DNA of 64,000 nucleotides. It comes from Pseudomonadota bacterium (lineage in GTDB: Bacteria; Pseudomonadota; Gammaproteobacteria; Steroidobacterales; Steroidobacteraceae). The notes beneath the pieces were generated by a model. That model did not search any database. It saw only the letters and a program-made list of their open reading frames with translations, and was not told the DNA's origin. Location: assembly GCA_025355105.1 (NCBI GenBank), contig JANYAE010000016.1:100881-164880 (forward strand). The letters run 5' to 3'. Positions 27,287 through 35,975 of this stretch are shown here, one piece after another. The translations under genes and the position numbers were made by a program. Each line of letters begins with the position of its first letter. Within the stretch, counting starts at the first letter, position 1.

Positions 27287-29182
27287 GTGACCGCGCCGCG
27301 GCTGATCCTCGAGGCGACGATCCGCTTCCTGCGGGCGCACGAGCCGTTCGCGCGCATGACCCGGCGCGACCTCGAATACCTCGCCGGTCACGTACGGCTC
27401 GCTTACTTCGCCGCCGGCAGCGTGGTCGTCGACGCGGCGAGCGGCGCGCAGTGCCCGCTGCACGTCATTCAGCGCGGCCACGTCCGCGCCATCGACGCGC
27501 GGGCGCCGGCCGACGCGACCCTGCTCGGCCCCGGCGAGTGCTTTCCGCTCGGGCCGGCCGGCCAGGCGGTCGCCAGCGTCGGCTACGTCGCCACCGAGGA
27601 CGTGTTTTGCTACCAGCTCGAGGCGAGCGAGTGTCAGGCGCTGCGGGCCAGCTCGGTCGCCTTCGCGGAGTTCTGCGCGCAGTCGCTGCGCACGCTGCTG
27701 CACCAGTCGCAAGGCCAGGTGCGGCGCCAGTTCAGCCAGCGCGCGGTGGAGCAGCAGACGCTGCTGCAACCGGTCCGGGCGCTGATCCGGCGCGCGCCGG
27801 TCAGCTGCGCGGCGGCGACGCCGCTCAGAGCCGCGCTCGAGCGGATGAGCGCGGAGGGCGTCGGTACGATCGCGGTGGTCGACGACGCGCAGCGACCGAT
27901 CGGGATCTTCACGCTGACCGATCTGATGGAGCGCGTCGTGCTGCCGGGCGCCGACCTCGGCGGGCCCGTCTCGGCCGTGATGACGCCGAGCCCCGGTGCG
28001 GTCGACGAGGAGACGACCGCGCAGGAGGCGCTCGCCGTGATGGCGACGCACCGCTACCACCAGCTGGTCATCACGCGTGCCGGCGCGCTCTGCGGCGTGG
28101 TGTCGGAGCGCGACCTGTTCGCGCTGCAGCGCGTCTCGATGCAATACGTCATCGAGGCGATCCGTGGCGCGCGCGACGTCGAGGCGCTGAAAGGCGCCGC
28201 CGCCGACATCATGACGCTGGCCGACAACCTGCTGGCGCAGGGCGCCGCGGCGGAGCCGCTGACGCACACCATCGCCTCGCTCAACGACGCGCTGACGCTG
28301 CGCCTGTTCGCGCTGCTGGCCGCCGACCACGACCTCGAAGGAATTGACTGGTGCTGGCTGTCGCTCGGCAGCGAGGGCCGGCGCGAGCAGACGATTGCCT
28401 CCGACCAGGACAACGCGCTGGTGTTCGAGGTCGCGGAGCCGCAGCGCGAGATGGCGCGCGCCCGGCTGCTCGCATTCGCGCACGCGGCCAACCAGGCGCT
28501 GGCGGCGCTCGGCGTTCCGCTCTGTCCGGGCAACATCATGGCCGGCAATCCGGCCCACTGCCTGAGCGCCGACGAGTGGCGCGGGCGCTTCGCCTCGTGG
28601 CTGCGCGAGCCCGCGCCCGAGGCGCTGCTGGCGGCGAACATCTTCTTCGATTTCCGCGCGCTGGCCGGCCAGGCGCCGCTCGCCGACGCGCTGCGGCGCT
28701 GGCTCGTCGAGGTCGCGCCTGACAGCCGGCTGTTTCTCAGGCTGCTGGCCACGAACGCCCTCGCCGCCGAGCCGCCGCTCGGCGTGATGCGCGCCTTCGT
28801 CACCGACGACGGCGTGCACCGCGGCACCATCGACCTCAAGGCCGACGGCACGCGGATCTTCGTCGACGCGGCACGCGCCTTCGCGCTGGCCTTCGGCATC
28901 GCCGAGACCGGCACCGCGCCGCGCCTGCGCCTCGCAGGCCGTCGCCTCGGGCTGGAGGAGCGCGAGACCGGCGCCTACGCCGACGCCTTTCACTTCCTGC
29001 AGTTGCTGCGGCTGCGCGCGCAACGCGGCCACGTCGGCAGCGAGGGCGGTCCGGCGCCACACGCCGCGCCGAACCGCATCGATCCGTACGCCCTCAACGA
29101 GCTCGACCAGCGAATGCTGAAGGAGGCGTTGCGCCAGGCGCGACTGCTCCAGAAGCTGCTCGAGCAGACGCTCGCGCGGTGA
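27287..29182 (+). CDS. Cyclic-nucleotide-binding/CBS/DUF294 nucleotidyltransferase-like signalling protein
   Basis: 631 residues from GTG at 27287. Order: cNMP-binding-like beta-roll (about 1-125), two CBS domains (about 165-285), a DUF294 nucleotidyltransferase-like domain with LSLGSEGRREQTIASDQDNA, and a helical DUF294 C-terminal domain. Such proteins are regularly encoded with ActP and an exonuclease in Proteobacteria. Ligand binding and any nucleotidyl transfer remain unproven for the family. Confidence 0.85.
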   Translation: MTAPRLILEATIRFLRAHEPFARMTRRDLEYLAGHVRLAYFAAGSVVVDAASGAQCPLHVIQRGHVRAIDARAPADATLLGPGECFPLGPAGQAVASVGYVATEDVFCYQLEASECQALRASSVAFAEFCAQSLRTLLHQSQGQVRRQFSQRAVEQQTLLQPVRALIRRAPVSCAAATPLRAALERMSAEGVGTIAVVDDAQRPIGIFTLTDLMERVVLPGADLGGPVSAVMTPSPGAVDEETTAQEALAVMATHRYHQLVITRAGALCGVVSERDLFALQRVSMQYVIEAIRGARDVEALKGAAADIMTLADNLLAQGAAAEPLTHTIASLNDALTLRLFALLAADHDLEGIDWCWLSLGSEGRREQTIASDQDNALVFEVAEPQREMARARLLAFAHAANQALAALGVPLCPGNIMAGNPAHCLSADEWRGRFASWLREPAPEALLAANIFFDFRALAGQAPLADALRRWLVEVAPDSRLFLRLLATNALAAEPPLGVMRAFVTDDGVHRGTIDLKADGTRIFVDAARAFALAFGIAETGTAPRLRLAGRRLGLEERETGAYADAFHFLQLLRLRAQRGHVGSEGGPAPHAAPNRIDPYALNELDQRMLKEALRQARLLQKLLEQTLAR

Positions 29183-29916
29183 GCGGCATGCGCTGGCCGT
29201 GGACGCGACAGCTCGAGCGGCGGCAGGTGCGCGCCGCGCTCGCCGAGCCGCTGCGCGCCCGGCTCGCGCACCTGCACCGTCGCGCGCTCGGCGCCGCGAG
29301 TGGCCGCCGCCTGCGCGCAACCCCGCTCGCGCTCGCCCGCTTCGTCGCGGTGGACCTCGAGACCACCGGGCCGCGCATGGATTGCGACCGCGTGATCGCG
29401 ATCGGCGCGGTCGCCGTGGCCGAGCGGGCGCTGGCCCACGCCGACGCCTTCGCCGCGGTGTTGCGGCAGAGCGCGTCGAGCTCGGTCGACAACATTCTCG
29501 TCCACCAGATCGGTGGCCAGCAGCAGCTCGGCGGCGTGGAGCCGGCGGCGGCGCTGCTCGAGTTCCTCGAGTTCCGGGGCGCAGCTTTCGCGGTGGCGTT
29601 TCGCGCCGAGTTCGACGCCGAAGTGCTCGGCCGCGAACTCGAGCTGCAGCTCGGCGTGCGCGTGCCGCGCCGCTTCCTGGACCTCGCGCTGCTGCTGCCG
29701 GCGCTGCATCCCGGCACGCAGAACGATTCGCTGGAGGACTGGCTCGAGCACTTCGGGCTGGTGCCGATCGGCCGCCATGACGCGCTCGCCGACGCCTACA
29801 CGACCGCGCAGCTGCTGCTGATCGTGCTCGATGCGGCGCAGCGGCTCGGGGCCCGGAGCGCCGGCGACCTGGTTGATCTCGAGGCGGCGCAGCGCTGGCT
29901 GGGTCGGCGTCGCTAG
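29179..29916 (+). CDS. DnaQ-like 3'-5' exonuclease (DEDDh)
   Basis: 245 residues. Exonuclease motif I is FVAVDLETTGP (D59, E61), and motif III is GRHDALADAYTTAQLL with the His and Asp of the DEDDh class. An N-terminal basic helix of about 50 residues precedes the domain. It overlaps the DUF294 stop by four bases, so the two are co-translated; this pairing follows actP in many genomes. Its stop is interleaved with the dacB stop on the other strand. The natural substrate is unknown. Confidence 0.87.
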   Translation: MSGMRWPWTRQLERRQVRAALAEPLRARLAHLHRRALGAASGRRLRATPLALARFVAVDLETTGPRMDCDRVIAIGAVAVAERALAHADAFAAVLRQSASSSVDNILVHQIGGQQQLGGVEPAAALLEFLEFRGAAFAVAFRAEFDAEVLGRELELQLGVRVPRRFLDLALLLPALHPGTQNDSLEDWLEHFGLVPIGRHDALADAYTTAQLLLIVLDAAQRLGARSAGDLVDLEAAQRWLGRRR

Positions 29917-31337
29917 CGGTCGAGGGCCCAGCGGACGACGGTGTCGACCACCGGCTGGGCGCGGAACTCGGCGCCCGGATGGTTGACGATCACGACCACG
30001 GCGAGCGGCCGGCCGGAGTGGCTCGTGATCCAGCCGGCGACGGCGCCGACGCCGTTCAGGTGACCGGTCTTGAGGCGGATGTGGCCGTCGGCGGCGAGGT
30101 CGGCGAAGCGCCGCCGCAGCGTGCCGTCCTGGCCGCAGAGTGGCAGCGACGCGGCGAGTTCCGGGAAGTAGCGGCTGCGGTACGCGGCCGCGAGCAGTCG
30201 CGCCATGCTGTCGGCGGAGATCCGCGTGCGGCGCGACAACCCCGAGCCGTTGTCGATCACCAGCTCCGGAAAGTCGAGTCCCTGGCGCGCCAGCCATTCG
30301 GCGAGCGCGCGCTCGCCATTCGACACCGTCGCCGGCGCGCCGAAGCGCTCGGTGGCGAGCGTCAGCAGCAGCATCCGCGCCATGGTGTTGTTGCTGTACT
30401 TGTTGAGCAGCCGGATGACCTCGGCGAGCGACAGCGACTCGTATTCCGAGAACGGTCGCGCGGCAGGGGGTCGCGACTCGAGCCGCAGCCGGCCGGAGAA
30501 CTCGCCGCCCTGCTCGCGCCAGGCGCTGACGAAGGTGCCGAAGGCGAAGTCCGGCGCGCGCATCACCGCGCGCCGCGCCGCCGGCGGCGGGCAATGACGC
30601 GACAGCCGCCCGGTCAGCGCCAGCCGGTTCGGGTCGTCCTCGTAGGTAGTGAAGGTCAGCGCCTTGGCGCCGTCGCCGCAGGCGCCGTCGCCGAGCCGGA
30701 TCGAGGTCGCGAGCCGCAGGTTCGCCGGCTCCGGATCGACGATGACCCGGACGCGGTTGCCTTCCGCGACGAAGTGGAAGTCGACCGCCTGGAAATTGAC
30801 CAGCAACGCGTCGGGCAGCACGTTGTAGAGCTTGTCGCCGCGGCCGTCGAATTCGTCGGCCTCCGGCTCCTGCAGCGCGTACTGCGAGCGGTCGATGACG
30901 ATGTCGCCGTCGATCCGCTTGAGACCCGTGTTCCTGAGCTCGCGCGCGAAGCGCCACCAGCGCTCGGCCGTGAGGTACGGGTCACCACCGCCCTGCAACA
31001 CGAGGTCGCCTGCCAGCCGGCCGTCGGCGACCTTGTCGGTCACAAAGGCGCGTGTCGTCCAGTGGTAGCTCGGCCCGAGCTGGTCCAGTGCCGCGAAGGT
31101 CGTCAGGACCTTGATCGTCGAGGCAGGGCTCCTCGGCTCGCGCGCGTTGAACTCGAGGTAGGGTTCGCCGCTGACGGCATCGCGCACGACGATGCTGACC
31201 GCCGAGGCGGGCAGCGCCTGGCTGTGCAGGACCTGCTCGAGTAGCGGCGGCAGCGGCGCGGCGCCGGCCTGGGCGGCGAGGCCGGCGGCGAGCGGGGCGA
31301 GGATGGCCGCGAGCACGCGGCGGCTGGGCTGTATCAT
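29913..31337 (-). CDS. dacB: D-alanyl-D-alanine carboxypeptidase/endopeptidase (PBP4, class C)
   Basis: Periplasmic peptidoglycan hydrolase. A signal peptide (MIQPSRRVLAAILAPLAAGL) ends near residue 27. The three penicillin-binding motifs are visible: S73-T-I-K76, SNN in YSNNTMARM, and KTG in LKTGHLNG. 474 residues, the PBP4 length. The ATG at 31337 is directly before the signal sequence. Divergent from the DegP-type protease. Confidence 0.93.
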   Translation of the reverse strand: MIQPSRRVLAAILAPLAAGLAAQAGAAPLPPLLEQVLHSQALPASAVSIVVRDAVSGEPYLEFNAREPRSPASTIKVLTTFAALDQLGPSYHWTTRAFVTDKVADGRLAGDLVLQGGGDPYLTAERWWRFARELRNTGLKRIDGDIVIDRSQYALQEPEADEFDGRGDKLYNVLPDALLVNFQAVDFHFVAEGNRVRVIVDPEPANLRLATSIRLGDGACGDGAKALTFTTYEDDPNRLALTGRLSRHCPPPAARRAVMRAPDFAFGTFVSAWREQGGEFSGRLRLESRPPAARPFSEYESLSLAEVIRLLNKYSNNTMARMLLLTLATERFGAPATVSNGERALAEWLARQGLDFPELVIDNGSGLSRRTRISADSMARLLAAAYRSRYFPELAASLPLCGQDGTLRRRFADLAADGHIRLKTGHLNGVGAVAGWITSHSGRPLAVVVIVNHPGAEFRAQPVVDTVVRWALDR

Positions 31338-31395
31338 GCGCGCGAAGTGTAGCGGCGCGCCGACCTCGAGGGCTACGGCCGCGCCGCCGCCGGGT

Positions 31396-31424
31396 GCAAC
31401 TTTGCCGCCCGTCACACTGTCTAT
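31396..31424 (+). promoter_or_regulatory. Candidate sigma-E promoter of the DegP-type protease gene
   Basis: GCAACTT (31396-31402), 16 bases, GTCTAT (31419-31424). The sigma-E consensus is GGAACTT with GTCTAA, so one mismatch in each element at a permitted spacing. It is 34 bases before the ATG of a protease that is a classical sigma-E target. Confidence 0.55.
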
Positions 31425-31458
31425 GCACGCGGGTACCCGAGCGTCGAGGAGTGGGATC

Positions 31459-32937
31459 ATGGGTCGACGGACTTTCGTCGCCGCACTGGCGGTGACCGGC
31501 GGCATCGCGTGGCTGGGGCTTGCGGGCTGCGGCCGCGCGCCGCAGCCGTCGACCGCGCCGGTCGCGACGGCGCCGGTCGCGACCGCGCCAGCCGCCACGC
31601 CGCAGCCGGTCAGCCCCGGCACCACCGCGGCGACGGTGCGCGGGCTGCCGGACTTCACCGATCTCGTCGCGCACAACGGCCCGGCGGTGGTCAACATCGC
31701 GGTCGTCGAGAAGGGCCGGCTGGCCGCGTTCCAGGAAGGCGCGCCCGATGACCCGCTGCACGACTTCCTGCGCCGCTTCGGCGCGCCGCCGCAGCGCGGC
31801 CCGCAGCAGCCGCTGCGCGGCGAGGGCTCAGGCTTCATCGTCGCGCCGCAGGGCTACATTCTGACCAACGCGCACGTCGTCGCCGACGCCAGCGAAGTCA
31901 CCGTGCGCCTGACCGACCGGCGCGAGTTCACGGCCAAGGTCGTCGGCGTTGACCGCCGCACCGACGTCGCGGTCATCAAGATCGACGGCAAGGACCTGCC
32001 GACGGTGCGCATCGGCGACCCGAGCAAGCTGCGCCCGGGCGAGTGGGTGGTGGCGATCGGTTCGCCGTTCGGCTTCGACAACAGCGTCACCGCCGGCATC
32101 GTCAGCGCGCTGTCGCGCTCGCTGCCGGACGGCCAGTACACGCCGTTCATCCAGACCGACGCGGCGGTCAACCCGGGCAACTCCGGCGGCCCGCTGTTCA
32201 ACATGGCCGGCGAGGTCGTCGGCATCAACTCCCAGATCTACAGCCGCACCGGCGGCTTCATGGGCATCTCATTCGCGATCCCGATCGACATCGCGATCGG
32301 CGTCAAGGACCAGCTGGTCAAGAACGGCCGCGTGCAGCGCGGGCGCATCGGCGTCCTGGTCCAGGAGGTTGGCCAGCAGCTGGCGGACTCGTTCGGGCTC
32401 GACCGGCCGCGCGGTGCGATCGTCGCGCAGGCCGAGGCCGGCGGACCGGCCGCCAAGGCCGGGCTCAAGTCCGGCGACGTGATCCTCGGCGTCAACGGCC
32501 AGCCGATCGAGCGCTCCGGACAGCTGTCGGCCGTGATCTCGCAGCTCAGGCCCGGCACCAAGGCCGAGCTGGAAGTCTGGCGCGACCGCGCCAGCCGCAA
32601 GATCGAGGTGGAGGTGGCCGAGCTCAAGGAGGGCGCCGTCGCGGCCAACGAGCACGGCGAAGCACCGCAGGGCGGCAAGCTCGGGCTCTCGGTCCGGCCG
32701 CTGTCGCCGCAGGAACGGCGCGCCGCCGGGCTCGACGGCGGACTGCTGGTCGAGGACGTGGCCGGCCCGGCGCTGGAAGCCGGCGTGCAGCCCGGCGACG
32801 TCGTCGTCGGCGCCAACGGCCAGCGGGTCGCAAGCGTCGAGGAGCTCGAGGCGCAGACCTCGAAGTCGAAGCGCTCGCTGGCGCTGCTCGTCAATCGCGG
32901 CGGCACGACCATCTTCATTCCGATTAAGATCGGCTGA
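31459..32937 (+). CDS. DegP/MucD-type periplasmic serine protease, probable lipoprotein
   Basis: 492 residues. The N-terminus has a signal segment ending LAGC (Cys24), a lipobox, followed by an Ala/Pro/Thr-rich linker. The trypsin-like domain has H139 (TNAHVV), D169 (RRTDVAVIKI) and S242 (NPGNSGGPL). Two PDZ domains follow (about 300-385 and 405-485). It is related to MucD/HtrA, which degrades misfolded envelope proteins. The lipobox is unusual for DegP and would tether it to a membrane. One base before the next gene. Confidence 0.9.
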   Translation: MGRRTFVAALAVTGGIAWLGLAGCGRAPQPSTAPVATAPVATAPAATPQPVSPGTTAATVRGLPDFTDLVAHNGPAVVNIAVVEKGRLAAFQEGAPDDPLHDFLRRFGAPPQRGPQQPLRGEGSGFIVAPQGYILTNAHVVADASEVTVRLTDRREFTAKVVGVDRRTDVAVIKIDGKDLPTVRIGDPSKLRPGEWVVAIGSPFGFDNSVTAGIVSALSRSLPDGQYTPFIQTDAAVNPGNSGGPLFNMAGEVVGINSQIYSRTGGFMGISFAIPIDIAIGVKDQLVKNGRVQRGRIGVLVQEVGQQLADSFGLDRPRGAIVAQAEAGGPAAKAGLKSGDVILGVNGQPIERSGQLSAVISQLRPGTKAELEVWRDRASRKIEVEVAELKEGAVAANEHGEAPQGGKLGLSVRPLSPQERRAAGLDGGLLVEDVAGPALEAGVQPGDVVVGANGQRVASVEELEAQTSKSKRSLALLVNRGGTTIFIPIKIG

Positions 32938-32938
32938 G

Positions 32939-33898
32939 ATGGACAGACGCAGACGCATCGCGGGGTGGCTCGGGCTGCTCGCCGCACTCGCCGGCCTCGG
33001 CGCGGCGCCGCTCGCGGCGGCTGACCCGGCCGCGCCGTTCAAGGACTGCGCCGACTGCCCAGAGATGGTGCGCGTGCCGGCCGGAACCTTCGTCATGGGC
33101 ACGCCCGGCGCGGCGCCGCACGACGCCACCCGCGCCGAGTCGCAGGCGCTGATCGTGCGGCTGCCGAAGCCGATCGGCCTCGGTCGACTGGAAGTCACGC
33201 GCCGCGAGTTTCGCACCTTCGCCGCCGACGCCGGCTACGACGTCCATGGCCCGTGCATCACCTGGGACGAGACGCTGGGTCGCTTCAACGCCGACCGCAA
33301 CCGCGGACCTGAGAGTCCCGGGCGGCCGCGCGAGGCGCGCGACGACCATCCGGTCGCGTGCGTCAGCTGGAGTGATGCCAAGGCCTACGTGCAGTGGCTG
33401 GCGCGCAAGACCGGCAAGCCCTACCGGCTGCCGTCCGAGGCAGAATGGGAATTCGCCGCCCGCGCCGGCAGCAACGCCCGTTGGCCGTGGGGCGAGTCGG
33501 CCACCGACGGCTGCGACTTCGCCAATCTCTACGACCTGTCGAGCCGCGAGTCGTACGCGTTCGGCTGGGAGCCGGTCCGTTGCCGCGACGGCTATCCGGA
33601 CGTCGCGCCGGCCGGCGCGCTGCGCGCCAACGCCTTCGGCCTCTACGACATGATCGGTAACGTCGCCGAATGGGTCGAGGACTGCTTCACCGACAGCTAC
33701 CTCGGCCGACCGCGTGACGGTCGCGCCTGGGTCTGGGCCGGCGGCTGTACGCGCCGGGTATTGCGTGGCGGCAGCTGGGTGACGCCGGCCGATCGCGCGC
33801 GAAGCGCGTTCCGTGACTCGGCCGAGACCAGCACGCGCGCCGACTTCATCGGTTTTCGGGTCGCGCTGGACCTCGACGGCCGGCCGGAGGCGCGCTGA
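32939..33898 (+). CDS. Exported SUMF1-fold (FGE-sulfatase domain) protein, first of a tandem pair
   Basis: 319 residues with a signal peptide (IAGWLGLLAALAGLGAAPLA AA). The SUMF1 fold is shown by CPEMVRVPAGTFVMGTP, YRLPSEAEWEFAARAG, NAFGLYDMIGNVAEWVEDC and VLRGGSWVTPADR ending in IGFRVAL. The two catalytic cysteines of true formylglycine-generating enzymes are absent from the RGGSW region, so it should not make formylglycine. A pair of cysteines in DCADCP opens the mature protein. Transcribed with the protease upstream. Confidence 0.82.
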   Translation: MDRRRRIAGWLGLLAALAGLGAAPLAAADPAAPFKDCADCPEMVRVPAGTFVMGTPGAAPHDATRAESQALIVRLPKPIGLGRLEVTRREFRTFAADAGYDVHGPCITWDETLGRFNADRNRGPESPGRPREARDDHPVACVSWSDAKAYVQWLARKTGKPYRLPSEAEWEFAARAGSNARWPWGESATDGCDFANLYDLSSRESYAFGWEPVRCRDGYPDVAPAGALRANAFGLYDMIGNVAEWVEDCFTDSYLGRPRDGRAWVWAGGCTRRVLRGGSWVTPADRARSAFRDSAETSTRADFIGFRVALDLDGRPEAR

Positions 33899-33899
33899 G

Positions 33900-34877
33900 G
33901 TGCGGACCGCGACACTCGTCTTCGCCCTGCTGCTCGCCGCCGGCGCGCTTGCCCAGCCGCCGGCAGCGCCCAAGAGCGGTGCGGCGCCGGCGGCCGCAAG
34001 CCTGGCGGCGCCCGGCGCGGTCCGCGACTGCCCCACCTGCCCGGAGATGGTGGTCGTGCCGGCCGGCACGTTTCTGCTCGGGACGAGCGCCGACGCGCGC
34101 GAGCGTGATCCGGACCGGGGTGAGTCGCCGCCGCTGCCGGTGACGATGTCGCGCGCCTTCGCGATCGGCCGCTACGAGGTGACGCTCGCTGAGTTTCGCG
34201 CCTTCGTCACCGCGACCCAGTACGCGCCGGCCGGCGACTGCCGGATCGCGAGTGGTGGCGCCTGGGTGCGGCTGCCGGACCGAGGATGGGCGACGCCCGG
34301 CTTCCCGACGCCGCAGGCCGAGAACGAGCCGGTCGTCTGCGTCAGCTGGGATGATGCCAAGGCCTACACCGACTGGCTGACCAAGCGGACCGGCAAGCTG
34401 TACCGGCTGCCGTCGGAGACCGAGTGGGAGTACGCGGCGCGCGGCGGCACCGCCACGCCGCGCTACTTCGGTAACCGCGATTCGGACGAGGACGCGGTGC
34501 TCTCGGTGGCCTGCGACTACGCCAACGTCTACGACGCCTCGTCGGTCACCGAACTGCCGTTTCCATACCCGAATGCGCGTTGCGGCGACGGACACACTTA
34601 CACGGCGCCGGTCGGCAGCTTCAAGCCGAACGCCTTCGACCTGTACGACATGCTCGGCAACGTCCGCGAGTGGCTGCAGGACTGCTACACCGCGAGCTAC
34701 CGCGGGCGGCCTGCGGACGGTCGCGCCTGGGTGTGGGCGGGCGGCTGCGAGCTGCGCGGCGTGCGCGGCGGCTCGTGGGCCACGCGCCCGGCCGAGACGC
34801 GTGCCGCGGCGCGCGGCGCGGAGCTGCAGGGCCTCAGGCAGGCCGACCTCGGCTTTCGCGTCGTGCGCGTGCTCTGA
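33900..34877 (+). CDS. Exported SUMF1-fold protein, second of a tandem pair
   Basis: 325 residues from GTG at 33900, one base after the preceding stop. Signal peptide FALLLAAGALAQ. Domain landmarks match the first copy: DCPTCPEMVVVPAGTFLLGT, YRLPSETEWEYAARGG, NAFDLYDMLGNVREWLQDC, RGVRGGSWATRP, LGFRVVRVL. The pair shares the CxxCPEM opening, several other cysteines and the WAGGC segment, so it looks like a gene duplication. It also lacks the FGE catalytic cysteines. Role unknown; an envelope location is predicted. Confidence 0.82.
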   Translation: MRTATLVFALLLAAGALAQPPAAPKSGAAPAAASLAAPGAVRDCPTCPEMVVVPAGTFLLGTSADARERDPDRGESPPLPVTMSRAFAIGRYEVTLAEFRAFVTATQYAPAGDCRIASGGAWVRLPDRGWATPGFPTPQAENEPVVCVSWDDAKAYTDWLTKRTGKLYRLPSETEWEYAARGGTATPRYFGNRDSDEDAVLSVACDYANVYDASSVTELPFPYPNARCGDGHTYTAPVGSFKPNAFDLYDMLGNVREWLQDCYTASYRGRPADGRAWVWAGGCELRGVRGGSWATRPAETRAAARGAELQGLRQADLGFRVVRVL

Positions 34878-34880
34878 CGC

Positions 34881-35963
34881 GTGAGCGGCGCAACCCCGAC
34901 GCCGCGTTGGGCACTGATACTTCCGCTCGTCGGCGGGCTCTGCCTCGCGGTGGGGTTCGTGCTGCCGCTGTCCGCGCCTTTCGTCACGTTCATGGCTGCG
35001 GTGCTGATCGGCGCCGTGATCGCGGCGGTGCACCACGCCGAAGTGATCGCCGAGCGCGTGGGCGAGCCGTTCGGGACGCTGGTGCTCGCGCTCGCGGTGA
35101 CCGTCATCGAGGCGTCCCTGATCGTGTCGCTGACGTTGACGGGCGGGCCGCAGGCCGAGCCGCTCGCGCGCGACACGCTTTATTCCGCGATCATGATCGT
35201 CTGCAACGGCGTCGTCGGCCTGTGCCTGCTGGTGGGCGGCATCCGCCACGGCGAGCAGCAGTTCAGGATCGAGAGCGCGAGCGCATCGCTCGGCGTGCTG
35301 ATCGCGCTCGCGACGCTGACGCTCGTGATTCCCGTCTACACGACGAGTTCACCGGGACCGACGTTCTCGGTTCCGCAGCTGCTGTTCGCGGGTGTCGCTT
35401 CACTCGTCCTCTACGGCACGTTCGTGTTCGTGCAGACCGTCAAGCACCGCGAGTACTTCCTGCCGCCCGGGCCCACGTCGGCGACTGCCGGCCACGCGCG
35501 GCCAAGTGTCGGTACCGCGCTGGCAAGCGCGGCGCTGCTGCTCGTGTGCCTGGTCGCGGTGGTCGGGCTCGCGAAGCTGCTCTCGCCCGGCATCGAAGCG
35601 GCGGTGCTCGCCTCGGGGGCGCCCGAGGCGACCGTTGGCATCGCGATCGCGTGCCTCGTGCTCTTGCCGGAGGCGCTGGCCGCGGTGCGGGCGGCCTACG
35701 CGAATCGACTGCAGTCGAGCTTGAACCTCGCGCTCGGCTCCGCGCTCGCCAGCATCGGGCTCACCATCCCGGCGGTGGTCGCGGTCGCGACGCTGACGGG
35801 CATGCCGCTGACGCTCGGCCTCGGCGCCAAGGACACGGTCCTGCTCGGCCTCACCTTCGTCGTCAGCACGCTCACCTTCTTCACCGGCCGCACGACGGTG
35901 CTGCAGGGCGCCGTGCACCTCGTGATCTTCGCGACGTTCCTGTTCCTCGCGCTCGTCCCTTAG
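34881..35963 (+). CDS. Calcium/proton antiporter, ChaA-like
   Basis: 360 residues, about 11 hydrophobic segments, with the two CaCA family repeats: VLALAVTVIEASLIVSLTLT GG before the loop, and NLALGSALASIGLTIPAVVA in the second half. The block LYSAIMIVCNGVVGLCLLVG GIRHGEQ is typical of ChaA-type Ca2+(Na+)/H+ exchangers. GTG start three bases after the preceding gene, so it may belong to the same transcript. Converges on the serine hydrolase gene. Confidence 0.87.
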   Translation: MSGATPTPRWALILPLVGGLCLAVGFVLPLSAPFVTFMAAVLIGAVIAAVHHAEVIAERVGEPFGTLVLALAVTVIEASLIVSLTLTGGPQAEPLARDTLYSAIMIVCNGVVGLCLLVGGIRHGEQQFRIESASASLGVLIALATLTLVIPVYTTSSPGPTFSVPQLLFAGVASLVLYGTFVFVQTVKHREYFLPPGPTSATAGHARPSVGTALASAALLLVCLVAVVGLAKLLSPGIEAAVLASGAPEATVGIAIACLVLLPEALAAVRAAYANRLQSSLNLALGSALASIGLTIPAVVAVATLTGMPLTLGLGAKDTVLLGLTFVVSTLTFFTGRTTVLQGAVHLVIFATFLFLALVP

Positions 35964-35975
35964 CGGCCGATCCGG

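Noticed and set aside
32939..34877. Calling the two SUMF1-fold proteins formylglycine-generating enzymes
   Set aside because: The catalytic cysteine pair in the C-terminal RGGSW region is missing in both, and no sulfatase gene is nearby.
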